This document shows positions 1 through 10,468 of a stretch of DNA of 64,000 bases, one piece after another (the stretch's first letter is position 1; the number at the start of each line of letters is the position of its first letter). Made by a program: the position numbers and the translations under genes. The stretch spans positions 372,001-436,000 of the forward strand of contig NZ_CP059571.1 in assembly GCF_014055025.1 (NCBI RefSeq). Direction: 5' to 3'. The notes beneath the pieces are model-generated. The model was given only the letters and a program-made list of their open reading frames with translations, had not been told where the DNA came from and searched no databases. Origin of the DNA: Neisseria bacilliformis. Its GTDB lineage: Bacteria > Pseudomonadota > Gammaproteobacteria > Burkholderiales > Neisseriaceae.

Positions 1-15
1 GGCGGCGAACACGTT

Positions 16-57
16 GAGGCCGTCTGAAAACCGGTTTGCAGGTTTTCAGACGGCCTC
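16..57. terminator. Inverted DUS pair (hairpin terminator)
   Basis: AGGCCGTCTGAA and its reverse complement lie 14 nt apart and form a long stem. It separates whatever lies left of the window from the rplC leader and probably terminates the upstream transcript. Confidence 0.75.
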
Positions 58-165
58 AAATGCGAAAAAGCGAAACAAACGGGTGCCTGGCGCAAGGATG
101 ACGCATCTTTGGCGGATGTTTTCCAACACTCTGTGTCAAAAATACCGGCTTTGTCGTTTTTTCCC

Positions 166-195
166 TTGAAAATACAGCCGGTAATATAGTATATT
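166..195 (+). promoter_or_regulatory. Putative sigma70 promoter for the rplC operon
   Basis: TTGAAA at 166-171 and TATATT at 190-195 are separated by 18 bp. It lies about 90 bp upstream of rplC and downstream of the DUS hairpin, so rplC appears to start its own transcript. Alternative -10 phasing (TATAGT at 185) gives a poor spacer. Confidence 0.55.
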
Positions 196-201
196 CCGCG
201 C

Positions 202-230
202 CTTGGCGTTTTGCGCCAAGAATCTTTTTT
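202..230 (+). promoter_or_regulatory. Leader hairpin with T-run upstream of rplC (possible attenuator)
   Basis: CTTGGCG (202-208) and CGCCAAG (214-220) form a 7-bp perfect stem with a 5-nt loop, followed by a T-rich run to 230. The arrangement resembles an intrinsic terminator inside the untranslated leader. In enterobacteria the S10 leader is attenuated by L4; whether that applies here is inference. Confidence 0.4.
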
Positions 231-282
231 GTGCAATGGTCGGCCAATCGCAGCTGACCCCTTTATTTTAAGGAAAATAATC

Positions 283-927
283 ATGACGTTAGGTCTGGTT
301 GGGCGCAAGGTGGGTATGACCCGCGTGTTCGACGAGCAGGGTGTCTCTGTTCCCGTAACCGTGTTGGAAATAACCCCCAACCGCGTCACACAACTGAAAT
401 CCGAAGATACCGACGGTTACACAGCCGTGCAGGTTACCTTCGGTCAGAAAAAAGCAAAACATACCGGCAAGGCCGAAGCCGGACACTTTGCAAAAGCAGG
501 TGTTGAGGCCGGTCGCGGTTTGGTTGAGTTTGCCCTTTCTGCTGAAAAGCTGTCCGAATTGCAAGTAGGCGGCGAAATCTCCGTTTCCCTGTTTGAAGTC
601 GGCCAGTTGGTCGACATCACCGGTACCTCAAAAGGTAAAGGTTTCTCCGGTACCATCAAACGCCACAATTTTGACTCCCAACGCACTTCCCACGGTAACT
701 CGCGTTCGCACCGTGTCCCCGGCTCTATCGGTATGGCACAAGATCCCGGCCGCGTATTCCCGGGTCAGCGCATGGCCGGCCAATACGGCAACACCAAATC
801 TACCGCGCAGAATCTGCAAGTGGTGCGTGTTGACGCCGAGCGCAACCTCTTGTTGGTAAAAGGTGCTGTTCCCGGTGCGGTGAATAGTGATGTGATTGTC
901 CGTCCGGGCGTGAAAGTGGGTGCGTAA
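283..927 (+). CDS. rplC: 50S ribosomal protein L3
   Basis: 214 residues, close to the E. coli length. The start [12 protein letters not shown] follows an AAGGA Shine-Dalgarno at about 270; an in-frame extension to 211 would put the leader hairpin in the coding region and is unlikely. The conserved central stretch ending in [23 protein letters not shown] is the L3 signature that reaches the peptidyl-transferase centre and carries the glutamine methylated in E. coli. It is the first gene of the cluster here; rpsJ, usually directly upstream, is not visible. Its stop overlaps the rplD start (TAATG). Confidence 0.97.
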   Translation: MTLGLVGRKVGMTRVFDEQGVSVPVTVLEITPNRVTQLKSEDTDGYTAVQVTFGQKKAKHTGKAEAGHFAKAGVEAGRGLVEFALSAEKLSELQVGGEISVSLFEVGQLVDITGTSKGKGFSGTIKRHNFDSQRTSHGNSRSHRVPGSIGMAQDPGRVFPGQRMAGQYGNTKSTAQNLQVVRVDAERNLLLVKGAVPGAVNSDVIVRPGVKVGA

Positions 928-1547
928 TGGAATTAAAAGTAATTAATGCGCAAGGCCAGGTTTCAGGTTCTTTGTCTGTATCTGATGCTTTGTTCGCACG
1001 CGAATATAATGAGGCACTGGTACATCAGTTGGTAACCGCCTATTTGGCTAATGCCCGCTCCGGTAACCGTGCCCAGCTTACCCGTGCCGAAGTGAAACAT
1101 TCCACAAAAAAACCGTGGAGACAAAAAGGAACAGGCCGTGCCCGTTCCGGTATGACTTCCTCTCCTTTGTGGAGAAGTGGCGGCCGCGCGTTTCCGAACA
1201 AACCGGATGAAAATTTCACCCAGAAGGTGAACCGTAAAATGTACCGTGCAGGTATGGCTACCATCTTGTCTCAACTTGTGCGCGACGATCGTTTGTGCGT
1301 TATTGAGCAATTGGCTGCGGCCACTCCTAAAACCAAAGATTTTGCCGAGCAGGTGAAAAATTTTGGTTTGGAACAGGTTTTGTTTGTAACCAAACAATTG
1401 GATGAGAACGTATATCTCTCTTCGCGTAATCTGCCGAACGTGCTGGTACTTGAAGCGCAGCAAATCGATCCTTACAGCCTGCTGCGTTATAAGAAAGTAG
1501 TGGTTACTAAGGATGCGATCGAGCAACTTGAGGAGCAATGGGTATGA
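927..1547 (+). CDS. rplD: 50S ribosomal protein L4
   Basis: 206 residues. The Arg/Lys-rich extended loop with [14 protein letters not shown] (about residues 60-75) that lines the exit tunnel is intact. Translationally coupled to rplC through a TAATG overlap and to rplW at its 3' end. In E. coli L4 binds 23S rRNA and also represses its own operon; a leader hairpin is present here at 202-230. Confidence 0.97.
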   Translation: MELKVINAQGQVSGSLSVSDALFAREYNEALVHQLVTAYLANARSGNRAQLTRAEVKHSTKKPWRQKGTGRARSGMTSSPLWRSGGRAFPNKPDENFTQKVNRKMYRAGMATILSQLVRDDRLCVIEQLAAATPKTKDFAEQVKNFGLEQVLFVTKQLDENVYLSSRNLPNVLVLEAQQIDPYSLLRYKKVVVTKDAIEQLEEQWV

Positions 1548-1858
1548 ATCAAGAACGCTTAATGAAGGTAATTCTGGCACCTGTTGTTTCTGAAAAGAGT
1601 AACTTGCTGGCCGAAAAACACAATCAAATGACTTTCAAAGTGCTGCGGGATGCGACAAAACAGGAGATCAAAGCTGCTGTTGAATTGTTGTTTGGTGTCC
1701 AAGTTGCTTCGGTTACTACCGTTACCACCAAAGGTAAAACCAAGCGTTTTGGCCGCAATATGGGTCGCCGTAGTGATGTTAAGAAAGCTTATGTCAGCCT
1801 GGTTGAAGGTCAAGAGCTTAATCTTGAATCGGCTGCGGCATCTGCTGATAAGGAATAA
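1544..1858 (+). CDS. rplW: 50S ribosomal protein L23
   Basis: 104 residues from the ATGA overlap with the rplD stop; an ATG six bases upstream (1538) is also possible, but [19 protein letters not shown] matches the family N-terminus better. L23 sits at the tunnel exit and docks trigger factor and SRP. The globular fold with the long basic beta-hairpin ([22 protein letters not shown]) is complete. Confidence 0.96.
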   Translation: MNQERLMKVILAPVVSEKSNLLAEKHNQMTFKVLRDATKQEIKAAVELLFGVQVASVTTVTTKGKTKRFGRNMGRRSDVKKAYVSLVEGQELNLESAAASADKE

Positions 1859-1863
1859 ATGGA

Positions 1864-2697
1864 ATGGCTATTGTAAAAATGAAGCCTACCTCTGCTGGTC
1901 GTCGCGGCATGGTTCGCGTAACCACAGATGGTCTGCATAAAGGTGCGCCTTACGCCGCATTGGTTGAGAAGAAGAATTCTACTGCCGGCCGTAATCATAA
2001 TGGTCATATTACTACTCGCCATAAAGGCGGTGGTCATAAACATCATTATCGAATTGTCGATTTCAAGCGAAATAAAGACGGTATTCCTGCAAAAGTGGAA
2101 CGGATTGAATATGATCCGAACCGAACCGCTCATATCGCCTTGTTATGTTATGCAGATGGCGAGCGTAGGTACATGATTGCGCCGTCTGGCGTTCAGGTTG
2201 GCACAGTGTTGGTATCCGGTTCTGAAGCTGCAATTAAAGTTGGAAATGCTTTGCCGATTCGTAATATTCCCGTCGGTACTACTGTGCACTGTATTGAAAT
2301 GAAACCTGGCAAAGGTGCGCAAATTGCCCGCTCTGCCGGTGCTTCGGCAGTAGTATTGGCTAAAGAAGGCACTTATGCCCAAATTCGTTTGCGCTCCGGT
2401 GAAGTCCGTAAAATCCATGTAGATTGCCGGGCCACTATCGGTGAAGTGGGCAATGAAGAGCAGAGTCTGAAAAAAATCGGCAAAGCAGGTGCTAATCGTT
2501 GGCGTGGCATCCGTCCGACAGTACGAGGTGTCGTTATGAATCCTGTTGACCACCCGCATGGTGGTGGCGAAGGTCGTACCGGTGAAGCACGTGAACCTGT
2601 TAGCCCGTGGGGTACACCTGCTAAAGGTTATCGCACCCGCAACAATAAACGTACGGATAATATGATTGTCCGCCGTCGTTATTCGAATAAAGGTTAA
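1864..2697 (+). CDS. rplB: 50S ribosomal protein L2
   Basis: 277 residues, family length 273-277. It shows the [17 protein letters not shown] segment containing the histidine near the peptidyl-transferase centre and the Lys/Arg-rich C-terminal tail. Five bases separate it from rplW. Codons begin to shift towards A/T-ending forms from here. Confidence 0.98.
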   Translation: MAIVKMKPTSAGRRGMVRVTTDGLHKGAPYAALVEKKNSTAGRNHNGHITTRHKGGGHKHHYRIVDFKRNKDGIPAKVERIEYDPNRTAHIALLCYADGERRYMIAPSGVQVGTVLVSGSEAAIKVGNALPIRNIPVGTTVHCIEMKPGKGAQIARSAGASAVVLAKEGTYAQIRLRSGEVRKIHVDCRATIGEVGNEEQSLKKIGKAGANRWRGIRPTVRGVVMNPVDHPHGGGEGRTGEAREPVSPWGTPAKGYRTRNNKRTDNMIVRRRYSNKG

Positions 2698-2702
2698 TTG
2701 AC

Positions 2703-2981
2703 ATGGCTCGTTCATTAAAAAAAGGCCCGTATGTAGATCTGCATCTTTTGAAAAAAGTTGATGCTGCGCGAGCAGGGAATGATAAACGTCCCATCAAAAC
2801 ATGGTCGCGTCGTTCTACTATTCTTCCCGATTTCATCGGCTTGACTATTGCTGTACATAACGGCAGAACTCATGTTCCCGTATTTATTAGTGATAATATG
2901 GTTGGCCACAAGTTGGGTGAATTCTCGTTAACCCGTACCTTTAAAGGTCACTTGGCTGATAAAAAAGCTAAAAAGAAGTAA
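2703..2981 (+). CDS. rpsS: 30S ribosomal protein S19
   Basis: 92 residues, [12 protein letters not shown] start and [15 protein letters not shown] core, as in the family. Located in the head of the 30S subunit with S13. It starts five bases after rplB, in the conserved order L2-S19-L22-S3. Confidence 0.98.
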   Translation: MARSLKKGPYVDLHLLKKVDAARAGNDKRPIKTWSRRSTILPDFIGLTIAVHNGRTHVPVFISDNMVGHKLGEFSLTRTFKGHLADKKAKKK

Positions 2982-2989
2982 GGTGAATT

Positions 2990-3319
2990 ATGAGAGTATC
3001 ATCAAGTCATAAAAACGCACGAATTTCTGCGCAAAAGGCTCGTTTAGTTGTCGATCAAATTCGTGGTAAAGATGTCGCCCAGGCACTGAATATTTTGGCA
3101 TTTAGTACCAAGAAAGGTGCTGAATTAGTTAAAAAAGTGTTAGAGTCTGCTGTTGCTAACGCCGAACATAACGAAGGCGTTGATATCGATGAGTTGAAAG
3201 TCGTAACTGTCTATGTTGATAAAGCTTCGTCATTGAAGCGTTTTCAAGCAAGAGCAAAGGGTCGCGGTAACCGTATTGAGAAACAGACTTGTCATATCAA
3301 TGTAACGGTAGGAAACTGA
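2990..3319 (+). CDS. rplV: 50S ribosomal protein L22
   Basis: 109 residues. Conserved N-terminus with [15 protein letters not shown] and the C-terminal tunnel hairpin containing [11 protein letters not shown], the region where macrolide-resistance changes map in other bacteria. Nothing unusual is seen. Confidence 0.97.
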   Translation: MRVSSSHKNARISAQKARLVVDQIRGKDVAQALNILAFSTKKGAELVKKVLESAVANAEHNEGVDIDELKVVTVYVDKASSLKRFQARAKGRGNRIEKQTCHINVTVGN

Positions 3320-3328
3320 GGAAAAGAT

Positions 3329-4024
3329 ATGGGACAAAAAATTCATCCGACTGGTTTCCGCTTAGCGGTAAATAAAAACTGGTCTTCAAAATGGTTTGCC
3401 AAAACTGGTGATTTTTCAAATGTTTTGAAACAAGATATTGATGTTCGTGAATATTTGCGCAAGCGTTTGGCAAATGCGTCTGTTGGTCGTGTGCTTATTG
3501 AGCGTCCTGCTAAATCTGCTCGTATTACAATTTATTCCGCCCGTCCTGGTATAGTAATTGGAAGAAAAGGTGAGGATATTGAGGTATTGAAACAAGATTT
3601 GCAGAATCTTTTAGGTGTGCCAGTTCATGTTAATATTGAAGAAATCCGTAAGCCTGAGTTAGATGCTCAGATTATTGCAGACGGCATCGCGCAACAATTG
3701 GAAAAACGTGTACAGTTCCGCCGGGCTATGAAACGTGCAATGCAGAATGCGATGCGTGTTGGTGCAAAAGGTGTCAAGATCATGACGTCTGGCCGCCTAA
3801 ATGGTGCAGATATTGCGCGTAGTGAGTGGTATCGCGAAGGACGCGTTCCTTTACACACGTTGCGTGCTAATGTTGATTATGCTACGAGTGAGGCACATAC
3901 AACTTACGGTGTTATTGGCCTGAAAGTTTGGGTATATACTGGCGAAGGTAACGAATCTATCCAGTCTAAATCTGAACAGGAAAACAAACGCAGAAAGGCA
4001 GGCAGAAATGTTGCAGCCAACTAG
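3329..4024 (+). CDS. rpsC: 30S ribosomal protein S3
   Basis: 231 residues. [12 protein letters not shown] start, KH domain with GRKGEDIE (about residues 75-82) and the conserved C-terminal domain with [26 protein letters not shown]. The 3' end overlaps rplP by 17 bp, implying translational coupling. Confidence 0.98.
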   Translation: MGQKIHPTGFRLAVNKNWSSKWFAKTGDFSNVLKQDIDVREYLRKRLANASVGRVLIERPAKSARITIYSARPGIVIGRKGEDIEVLKQDLQNLLGVPVHVNIEEIRKPELDAQIIADGIAQQLEKRVQFRRAMKRAMQNAMRVGAKGVKIMTSGRLNGADIARSEWYREGRVPLHTLRANVDYATSEAHTTYGVIGLKVWVYTGEGNESIQSKSEQENKRRKAGRNVAAN

Positions 4025-4424
4025 ACTAAAGTATCGAAAACAGCATAAGGGTCGGAATACAGGTGTTGCTACACGTGGCAATGCTGTGAATTTCGGCGAT
4101 TTTGGATTGAAATCAATTGGTAGGGGGCGCTTAACTGCTCGTCAAATTGAAGCTGCTCGTCGAGCCATGACTAGACATATCAAACGTGGTGGACGAATTT
4201 GGATTCGTGTGTTTCCTGATAAACCTATTACAGCCAAGCCGATTCAAGTTCGAATGGGAGGGGGTAAAGGTTCCGTAGAATACTACGTTGCTGAAATTAA
4301 GCCGGGAAAAGTGCTTTATGAAATGGATGGGGTGTCTGAGTCACTTGCGAGAGAGGCTTTCGCCCTAGCTGCTGCAAAATTACCGATTCCAACAACATTT
4401 GTAGTGAGGCAAGTGGGTAAATAA
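4008..4424 (+). CDS. rplP: 50S ribosomal protein L16
   Basis: 138 residues starting [16 protein letters not shown] within the end of rpsC. The basic core [20 protein letters not shown], which contacts the A-site tRNA elbow region, is intact. Its stop codon overlaps the first possible rpmC start. Confidence 0.97.
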   Translation: MLQPTRLKYRKQHKGRNTGVATRGNAVNFGDFGLKSIGRGRLTARQIEAARRAMTRHIKRGGRIWIRVFPDKPITAKPIQVRMGGGKGSVEYYVAEIKPGKVLYEMDGVSESLAREAFALAAAKLPIPTTFVVRQVGK

Positions 4425-4426
4425 TG

Positions 4427-4618
4427 ATGAAAGCCAATGAATTAAGAGAGAAATCAGTTGAGCAGTTAAAATCTGATTTGCTTGATCTATTGAAAATACA
4501 GTTTAGTCTTAGAATGCAGAATGCCACAGGCCAATTGAGTAAATCGAGTGAGTTGAAGAGAGTACGACGAAATATTGCACGCATCAAGACTGTAACAAGT
4601 GAGAAAGGTGCAAAATAA
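4427..4618 (+). CDS. rpmC: 50S ribosomal protein L29
   Basis: 63 residues, a small two-helix protein near the tunnel exit. Two adjacent ATG codons (4424 and 4427) are possible; [14 protein letters not shown] fits the family, so the second is chosen. The stop overlaps the rpsQ start (TAATG). Confidence 0.95.
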   Translation: MKANELREKSVEQLKSDLLDLLKIQFSLRMQNATGQLSKSSELKRVRRNIARIKTVTSEKGAK

Positions 4619-4881
4619 TGGATAAGAGCAAAAATGTCCGTACGTTGCAAGGTAAAGTAGTAAGCGATAAGATGGATAAAACCGTAACCGTGCTTATCGA
4701 GCGTAAAGTAAAACATCCTTTGTATGGAAAAGTCATTAGTCGTTCCTCGAAGATTCATGCGCACGACGAGGCTAATCAATACGGCATTGGTGATATTGTT
4801 GTTATTGAGGAAACTCGCCCTCTCTCAAAAACAAAATCTTGGGTAGTTAAAGAGATTGTAGAAAAATCGAAATCCGTTTAG
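4618..4881 (+). CDS. rpsQ: 30S ribosomal protein S17
   Basis: 87 residues, OB-fold 16S-binding protein with [14 protein letters not shown] and [13 protein letters not shown] motifs. Last gene of the S10-type operon; a 222-bp spacer with a promoter follows. Confidence 0.97.
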   Translation: MDKSKNVRTLQGKVVSDKMDKTVTVLIERKVKHPLYGKVISRSSKIHAHDEANQYGIGDIVVIEETRPLSKTKSWVVKEIVEKSKSV

Positions 4882-4918
4882 CTTCTCTGCGTGACGAGGC
4901 AATGAGTTGAAATGGGAC

Positions 4919-4947
4919 TTGCAGCCAGATTAAAGTGTCTGTATAAT
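4919..4947 (+). promoter_or_regulatory. Sigma70 promoter of the spc operon (rplN)
   Basis: TTGCAG at 4919-4924, a 17-bp spacer and a perfect TATAAT at 4942-4947. It lies in the only long spacer of the ribosomal cluster, in the position of the E. coli spc promoter between rpsQ and rplN. Confidence 0.7.
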
Positions 4948-5005
4948 CCCATTTTAGCTTTCTTTTCTTGAAAGTTTCTTCCATCGGGAACCAAGACTGA
5001 TTTAC

Positions 5006-5027
5006 TTGAACCTTTTTAAGGTTTCAA
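5006..5027 (+). other. Leader hairpin upstream of rplN
   Basis: TTGAACC and GGTTTCAA flank a short T/A loop in the transcribed leader of rplN. The function is unknown; it could be a regulatory structure or a weak pause site. Nothing else is recognisable between 4882 and 5103. Confidence 0.3.
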
Positions 5028-5103
5028 ATTTAGACGGGATGTGCAATATGTCGGCTAGTTTGAAAATGGTAAGTTAAGTTGGGTCTAAAAAAAGGTATAT
5101 AAA

Positions 5104-5472
5104 ATGATTCAGATGCAGACTATTTTGGATGTAGCTGATAACTCTGGTGCGCGTCGAGTGATGTGTATTAAAGTGTTAGGTGGCTCCAAACGGCGTTATG
5201 CTAATGTTGGTGATGTTATTAAGATTGCAGTAAAAGATGCAACTCCTCGTGGGCGGGTCAAAAAAGGCGATGTGTACAATGCCGTTGTGGTTCGTACTGC
5301 AAAGGGGGTGCGACGTACTGATGGTGCTTTGATTAAGTTTGATAGCAATGCTGTTGTGCTGTTGAATAATAAGCTTGAACCTATGGGTACCCGTATTTTT
5401 GGGCCGGTAACTCGCGAGTTGCGTACTGAGCGTTTCATGAAAATTGTGTCATTAGCACCGGAAGTGTTGTGA
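5104..5472 (+). CDS. rplN: 50S ribosomal protein L14
   Basis: 122 residues, [27 protein letters not shown] start and [13 protein letters not shown] near the C-terminus, both diagnostic. Protein of the subunit interface and the first gene of the spc operon, about 150 bp behind the promoter at 4919. Confidence 0.98.
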   Translation: MIQMQTILDVADNSGARRVMCIKVLGGSKRRYANVGDVIKIAVKDATPRGRVKKGDVYNAVVVRTAKGVRRTDGALIKFDSNAVVLLNNKLEPMGTRIFGPVTRELRTERFMKIVSLAPEVL

Positions 5473-5482
5473 GGAATTTGTA

Positions 5483-5806
5483 ATGAATAAGGTTATTAAG
5501 GGTGATCAGGTTATCGTTATTGCAGGTAAGGATAAGGGTAAAGTGGGCTTGGTTGTTTCCATATCAAGTCGAGGAGTTGTAGTTGAAGGTATTAATTTAG
5601 TTAAGAGGCATGTTAAACCTAATCCTATGCGAGGAATAGAGGGTGGGATTATTGCAAAGAGTTTGCCTATTGATATTTCAAATCTCGCTATTTTAAACCC
5701 TCATACTGGTAAAGCTGATCGTATTGGTATTAGGTTAGTTAATGATAATGGTAATATTATACGTACTCGCGTGTTTAAATCAAGTGGCTTAGTTGTTGGT
5801 GCATAA
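5483..5806 (+). CDS. rplX: 50S ribosomal protein L24
   Basis: 107 residues; the KOW motif [16 protein letters not shown] lies at the N-terminus (about residues 8-23) and [11 protein letters not shown] follows. Early assembly protein for 23S rRNA domain I. Strongly A/T-ending codon use. Confidence 0.97.
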   Translation: MNKVIKGDQVIVIAGKDKGKVGLVVSISSRGVVVEGINLVKRHVKPNPMRGIEGGIIAKSLPIDISNLAILNPHTGKADRIGIRLVNDNGNIIRTRVFKSSGLVVGA

Positions 5807-5822
5807 GAGGTAATGAGAGATT

Positions 5823-6362
5823 ATGGCTCGTTTGAAGGATTTTTATAATAGTGTTGTTGTTCCTGAATTGATGAGGCAGTTTGGCTATAAAAGTATTATG
5901 GAGGTTCCTCGTCTTGAAAAAATAACCTTAAATATGGGGGTGGGCGAGGCGGTTGCTGATAAAAAAAATATGGAATATGCTGTTTCTGATTTAGAGAAGA
6001 TAGCCGGGCAGAAGCCGGTTGTAACTGTCGCTCGAAAATCTATTGCAGGATTCAAAATTCGAGATAACTATCCTGTTGGATGTAAAGTGACTTTGCGGCG
6101 TGAGAGGATGTTTGAGTTTTTAGATCGGTTAGTTGCGATAGCATTGCCTAGGGTTCGAGATTTTCGTGGTGTAAGCAATAAATCATTTGATGGTCGTGGA
6201 AATTATAATATGGGCATTAGGGAGCAAATTATTTTTCCCGAGATTGAGTATGACAAGATTGATGCTATTCGTGGTTTAAATATTACGATCACTACCTCAG
6301 CAAAAACAGATGATGAAGCGAAAGCTTTGCTATCATTATTTAAGTTTCCATTTAAAGGATAA
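5823..6362 (+). CDS. rplE: 50S ribosomal protein L5
   Basis: 179 residues, exactly the family length, with [23 protein letters not shown] and the C-terminal [14 protein letters not shown] motif. Binds 5S rRNA in the central protuberance. Three bases separate it from rpsN. Confidence 0.98.
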   Translation: MARLKDFYNSVVVPELMRQFGYKSIMEVPRLEKITLNMGVGEAVADKKNMEYAVSDLEKIAGQKPVVTVARKSIAGFKIRDNYPVGCKVTLRRERMFEFLDRLVAIALPRVRDFRGVSNKSFDGRGNYNMGIREQIIFPEIEYDKIDAIRGLNITITTSAKTDDEAKALLSLFKFPFKG

Positions 6363-6364
6363 TT

Positions 6365-6670
6365 ATGGCCAAGAAAGCGATTATTAATAGGGAGGCTAAA
6401 AGGGTTGCTCTTGCTAAACGTTACTCACAAAAGAGGGCGGCTATTTTTGCTATTATTAACGATTCAAACGCAACCGATTCGGAAAAATTTGAGGCCCGTT
6501 TGAAATTACAATCTATTCCTAGAAATGCAGCTCCTGTTCGGCAACGTCGTCGTTGCGCTTTAACTGGTCGGCCGCGTGGAACGTTTCGTAAATTTGGTTT
6601 GGGTCGTATCAAAATTCGCGAAATTGCAATGCGTGGAGAGATTCCGGGTGTAATTAAGGCTAGTTGGTAA
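6365..6670 (+). CDS. rpsN: 30S ribosomal protein S14 (zinc-free type)
   Basis: 101 residues. This is the long form without the CxxC...CxxC zinc ribbon; only one cysteine is present, in [12 protein letters not shown]. 3' domain binder of 16S rRNA. Confidence 0.97.
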   Translation: MAKKAIINREAKRVALAKRYSQKRAAIFAIINDSNATDSEKFEARLKLQSIPRNAAPVRQRRRCALTGRPRGTFRKFGLGRIKIREIAMRGEIPGVIKASW

Positions 6671-6684
6671 TGGAGAAAATTTAA

Positions 6685-7077
6685 ATGAGTATGCATGATC
6701 CTATTTCCGATATGCTGACGCGTATTCGTAATGCTCAGCGTGCTGGTAAGTCTATCGTTTCCATGCCTTCTTCTAAATTAAAATGTGCAATTGCAAATGT
6801 TTTGAAGGAGGAAGGATATATTGATGGTTTTTCAGTTTCTTCCGAATGCAAGCCAGAGCTTCAGATTCAACTAAAATATTACTTGGGTAAACCGGTTATT
6901 GATCATATTAAACGTATTTCTAAACCGGGTTTGCGAGTGTATAAAAGTGCTAATTCCATCCCTTCTGTAATGAATGGCTTAGGTATTGCTATTATCAGCA
7001 CTTCAAAAGGTGTAATGACTGATCGTAAAGCACGCCATGAAGGTGTCGGTGGTGAATTGTTATGCATTGTAGCGTAG
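6685..7077 (+). CDS. rpsH: 30S ribosomal protein S8
   Basis: 130 residues with [16 protein letters not shown] at the N-terminus and the C-terminal [23 protein letters not shown] motif. In E. coli S8 is the translational repressor of the spc operon; no target site could be confirmed here. Confidence 0.97.
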   Translation: MSMHDPISDMLTRIRNAQRAGKSIVSMPSSKLKCAIANVLKEEGYIDGFSVSSECKPELQIQLKYYLGKPVIDHIKRISKPGLRVYKSANSIPSVMNGLGIAIISTSKGVMTDRKARHEGVGGELLCIVA

Positions 7078-7089
7078 GAGGTTAATAAA

Positions 7090-7623
7090 GTGTCTCGTAT
7101 AGCAAAGAATCCTGTAAGCGTTCCTGAAGGTGTAAAAATAAATCTTGAGGCAGATGAATTAGTAGTACAGGGGAAATGCGGTAAATTAAGTTTAGCATTA
7201 TCCTCGGAAGTAGAAGTTAAATTTAATGATGGTCAATTAAACGTGGTTGCTATTGGTAGCAGTAGACGAGCTAATGCGATGTCTGGTACGTTTCGTGCCT
7301 TAATTGCTAATATGGTAAAAGGCGTTTCCGATGGATTTGAAAGGAAATTACAGTTAATTGGTGTCGGTTATCGTGCACAGGCACAAGGTAAGTCTTTGAA
7401 TTTATCATTGGGTTTTTCTCATCCTGTTGTTTATGAAATGCCTGAGGGAGTAACTGTTCATACTCCTAGTCAAACCGAAATTGTACTTAGTGGTGCCGAC
7501 AAACAAGCTTTGGGACAAGTTGCAGCTGAAATTCGTTCCTTTCGTTCTCCTGAGCCTTATAAAGGTAAAGGAGTTCGTTATATTGATGAAATTGTGGTTT
7601 TAAAAGAAGCTAAGAAAAAATAG
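7090..7623 (+). CDS. rplF: 50S ribosomal protein L6
   Basis: 177 residues starting at a GTG codon preceded by AGGAGG (about 7076-7081). Two L6 repeats and the C-terminal signature [13 protein letters not shown] are present. Confidence 0.97.
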   Translation: MSRIAKNPVSVPEGVKINLEADELVVQGKCGKLSLALSSEVEVKFNDGQLNVVAIGSSRRANAMSGTFRALIANMVKGVSDGFERKLQLIGVGYRAQAQGKSLNLSLGFSHPVVYEMPEGVTVHTPSQTEIVLSGADKQALGQVAAEIRSFRSPEPYKGKGVRYIDEIVVLKEAKKK

Positions 7624-7638
7624 TTTAAGGAAATCAGG

Positions 7639-7992
7639 ATGGATAAGCATATAGCCAGACTGCGTCGTGCACGTAAAACTCGTGTACGCATTGCAAATTT
7701 AAGAATGATGCGTTTATGTGTCTTCCGCACTAATGCTCATATTTATGCTCAGATTATTAGTGAAAATAACAGTCAAGTTTTGGTTTCGGCCTCAACTCTG
7801 GAAAAAGAGGTGCGAGATAGCTTGAAATCGGGGTCAAATATTGAAGCTGCTGCTTTAATTGGTAAACGAATCGCCGAAAAAGCTAAAATAATTGGGATTG
7901 AGAAAGTTGCGTTTGATCGTTCAGGTTTTCAATATCATGGACGTATCAAGGCTTTAGCAGAGGCGGCTCGGAATGCCGGCTTAAGTTTCTAA
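7639..7992 (+). CDS. rplR: 50S ribosomal protein L18
   Basis: 117 residues; 5S rRNA-binding protein with [11 protein letters not shown] at the N-terminus and [22 protein letters not shown] at the C-terminus. Fits the order L6-L18-S5. Confidence 0.97.
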   Translation: MDKHIARLRRARKTRVRIANLRMMRLCVFRTNAHIYAQIISENNSQVLVSASTLEKEVRDSLKSGSNIEAAALIGKRIAEKAKIIGIEKVAFDRSGFQYHGRIKALAEAARNAGLSF

Positions 7993-8018
7993 ATTGAAGT
8001 ATTGTGGAGTTTTAATAT

Positions 8019-8537
8019 ATGGCAAGGCATGAAGCTGAAGAGCGTAGCGATGGCTTAATTGAAAAGATGATTGCTGTTAATCGTGTAACTAAGGTTGTAA
8101 AGGGTGGGCGCATTATGGCCTTCTCTGCTTTAACCGTAGTTGGAGATGGAGATGGCAGAATTGGTATGGGTAAAGGAAAGTCCAAAGAGGTACCTGTCGC
8201 AGTCCAGAAGGCTATGGATCAAGCGCGGCGCTCAATGATCAAAGTTCCTTTAAAAAATGGTACAATCTACCATGAGGTAATTGGTAAGCATGGTGCAACT
8301 CGTGTATTTATGCAGCCTGCGAAAGAAGGTAGCGGAGTTAAGGCAGGCGGGCCTATGCGATTAGTATTTGACGCGCTAGGTGTTCATAATATTTCTGCTA
8401 AGGTGCATGGTTCTACCAACCCGTATAATATTGTTCGTGCAACTTTTGATGGGCTAACTAAGTTGTATACCCCTAGCGAGGTTGCTGCAAAACGTAGCTT
8501 ATCTGTTGATGAGATTTTGGGAGTACATCATGACTGA
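8019..8537 (+). CDS. rpsE: 30S ribosomal protein S5
   Basis: 172 residues. The S5 dsRBD-like signature [27 protein letters not shown] is near the N-terminus and the C-terminal fold follows. The stop overlaps the rpmD start by 8 bp. Confidence 0.97.
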   Translation: MARHEAEERSDGLIEKMIAVNRVTKVVKGGRIMAFSALTVVGDGDGRIGMGKGKSKEVPVAVQKAMDQARRSMIKVPLKNGTIYHEVIGKHGATRVFMQPAKEGSGVKAGGPMRLVFDALGVHNISAKVHGSTNPYNIVRATFDGLTKLYTPSEVAAKRSLSVDEILGVHHD

Positions 8538-8715
8538 ATATAAAATGATTAAGGTTACTTTGGTGAAAAGTTTAATCGGTACCGTTTCTTCTCATCGTGC
8601 CTGTGCAAAAGGTTTGGGTTTGCGGCGTAGAGAGCATACCGTTCAGGTTATTGCTACTCCCGAGAACATGGGAATGATTAGTAAAATTAGTTACCTTTTG
8701 AAGGTGGAGTCTTAA
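8530..8715 (+). CDS. rpmD: 50S ribosomal protein L30
   Basis: 61 residues starting [17 protein letters not shown] inside the end of rpsE. Matches the family length; an upstream in-frame ATG at 8482 would only add residues overlapping rpsE and is rejected. [11 protein letters not shown] motif present. Confidence 0.96.
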   Translation: MTEYKMIKVTLVKSLIGTVSSHRACAKGLGLRRREHTVQVIATPENMGMISKISYLLKVES

Positions 8716-8718
8716 ATT

Positions 8719-9153
8719 ATGCATTTAAATACTATTTGTCCAAAAACGGGTTCTACGTATGCAAAGCGTAGAGTAGGGAGAGGTATCGCTAGTGGGTTGG
8801 GTAAAACTTGCGGACGAGGACATAAGGGACAAAAGAGCCGTAATGGAGGTTTTCATAAGATCGGGTTTGAGGGTGGGCAAATGCCGCTTCAGCGTCGCTT
8901 GCCGAAAAGAGGGTTTAAGTCTTCGTTAGCTCCCCTATCAGCTGAAATTAATTTAAATGCTCTTTCAATTCTGCCAGCAGGAAGGGTAGACATTTTAATA
9001 TTGAAGAAAGCTGGACTAATTGGTTCATCTATAAAAAATGTTAAAATTATTAATACGGGAAAAATTGAAAAACCGTTTGTAATAAATGGAATTAAAGTGA
9101 CTAAAGGCGCAATGATCGCTATCAATGCAGCAGGTGGTTCCGTAGAAGTTTAG
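8719..9153 (+). CDS. rplO: 50S ribosomal protein L15
   Basis: 144 residues with the glycine-rich [12 protein letters not shown] segment and a G-rich C-terminal half ([21 protein letters not shown]). The N-terminus is slightly divergent ([12 protein letters not shown], with a cysteine also in KTCGRG). Confidence 0.95.
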   Translation: MHLNTICPKTGSTYAKRRVGRGIASGLGKTCGRGHKGQKSRNGGFHKIGFEGGQMPLQRRLPKRGFKSSLAPLSAEINLNALSILPAGRVDILILKKAGLIGSSIKNVKIINTGKIEKPFVINGIKVTKGAMIAINAAGGSVEV

Positions 9154-9164
9154 GAATAAATACA

Positions 9165-10457
9165 GTGGCCAATAAACGACTAATATTAGGGTTATTTAAA
9201 TCTGAGGAATTAAAGAATAGATTTATATTTTTGTTGGCTGCATTGGTAGTTTTCAGGATTGGGGCGCATATTCCAGTGCCAGGTGTAAATGCCGTTGCTC
9301 TTTCTGATGTTTATAAAGGTGGACAGAGTGGCGGTATTTTAGGGATGTTAAATGTATTCTCTGGCGGCTCTTTGGAGAGATTTAGCATTTTTGCTATTGG
9401 TATTATGCCCTATATATCTTCGTCAATTATTGTGCAGCTTGCTTCAGAGATAGTTCCTTCTCTAAAGGCTTTGAAGAAGGAGGGTGAGGCTGGGCGGAAA
9501 ATAATTACCAAATATACGCGTTTAGGGGCTGTTATTTTAGCTACGTTACAGGGATTTGTTGCTGCTACCTTTGTCTATCAGCAAGGTGTCGTAGTAATTC
9601 CCCAGTTTGAATTCTATTTCTTGGCTCTAATTTGCCTAGTAACGGGTACTATGTTCTTAATGTGGCTGGGTGAGCAGATTACTGAACGAGGAATTGGAAA
9701 CGGTATCTCCTTAATTATTACAGCAGGTATTGCGGCAGGTATCCCTTCTGGAGTTGCACATCTTTGGAATATGGCTGTATCTGATAAGTTGCCGTCCGTC
9801 TTATTTATTACATCATCTGCGCTGGCTTTGGTTTATATCGTTGTTTACTTTGAAGCTGCATTAAGGAAAATTCCTATTCATTATGCAAAAAGGCAACAGT
9901 ATTCATCTAATTGGCAGAATTCACATTTGCCATTTAAATTGAATATGGCTGGTGTAATTCCCCCTATTTTTGCCTCAAGTATTATTCTTTTCCCGTCAAC
10001 TTTAATTAGTTGGCTAGGTGGAGAATATACATGGTTGCAAAAGTTTGCTATTGGGTTACAGCATGGCAGTATCGTTTATATCTTGTTATTTGCAGGCTCG
10101 ATTATTTTCTTTTGTTACTTTTATACCGCCTTGGTATTCAGTCCCAAAGAAATGGCAGAGAACTTGAAAAAAAGCGGTGCTTTTGTGCCTGGAATTCGTC
10201 CGGGAAGTCATACTTCTAATTATCTTGAGGGTGTTGTATTAAGGCTTACGTTATGGGGTGCCTTATATATTACAGTAATCTGTTTAATTCCTGAGTTTTT
10301 CACCTCTTTTTTTAATGTCTCATTTGCGTTGGGGGGGACTTCTTTGTTAATCTTAGTTGTTGTAACGATGGATTTCAATACCCAGATATCTTCATATGGT
10401 ATGGTTCGTCAATATGAGCATTTGATGAAGCGAATAAATTCAAAACAAGTACATTGA
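9165..10457 (+). CDS. secY: Preprotein translocase subunit SecY
   Basis: 430 residues, GTG start, about ten membrane segments. Central channel of the SecYEG translocon. Plug and lateral-gate regions are recognisable (RIGAHIPVPGVN, LERFSIFAIGIMPYISSSI), as is the cytoplasmic RPGSHTSNYL loop. Located after rplO as in the E. coli spc operon. Confidence 0.97.
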   Translation: MANKRLILGLFKSEELKNRFIFLLAALVVFRIGAHIPVPGVNAVALSDVYKGGQSGGILGMLNVFSGGSLERFSIFAIGIMPYISSSIIVQLASEIVPSLKALKKEGEAGRKIITKYTRLGAVILATLQGFVAATFVYQQGVVVIPQFEFYFLALICLVTGTMFLMWLGEQITERGIGNGISLIITAGIAAGIPSGVAHLWNMAVSDKLPSVLFITSSALALVYIVVYFEAALRKIPIHYAKRQQYSSNWQNSHLPFKLNMAGVIPPIFASSIILFPSTLISWLGGEYTWLQKFAIGLQHGSIVYILLFAGSIIFFCYFYTALVFSPKEMAENLKKSGAFVPGIRPGSHTSNYLEGVVLRLTLWGALYITVICLIPEFFTSFFNVSFALGGTSLLILVVVTMDFNTQISSYGMVRQYEHLMKRINSKQVH

Positions 10458-10468
10458 ATTAATTTAAG

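Noticed and set aside
58-282. rpsJ upstream of rplC
   Set aside because: No S10-like sequence on either strand in this interval; the gene must lie left of the window, if linked at all.
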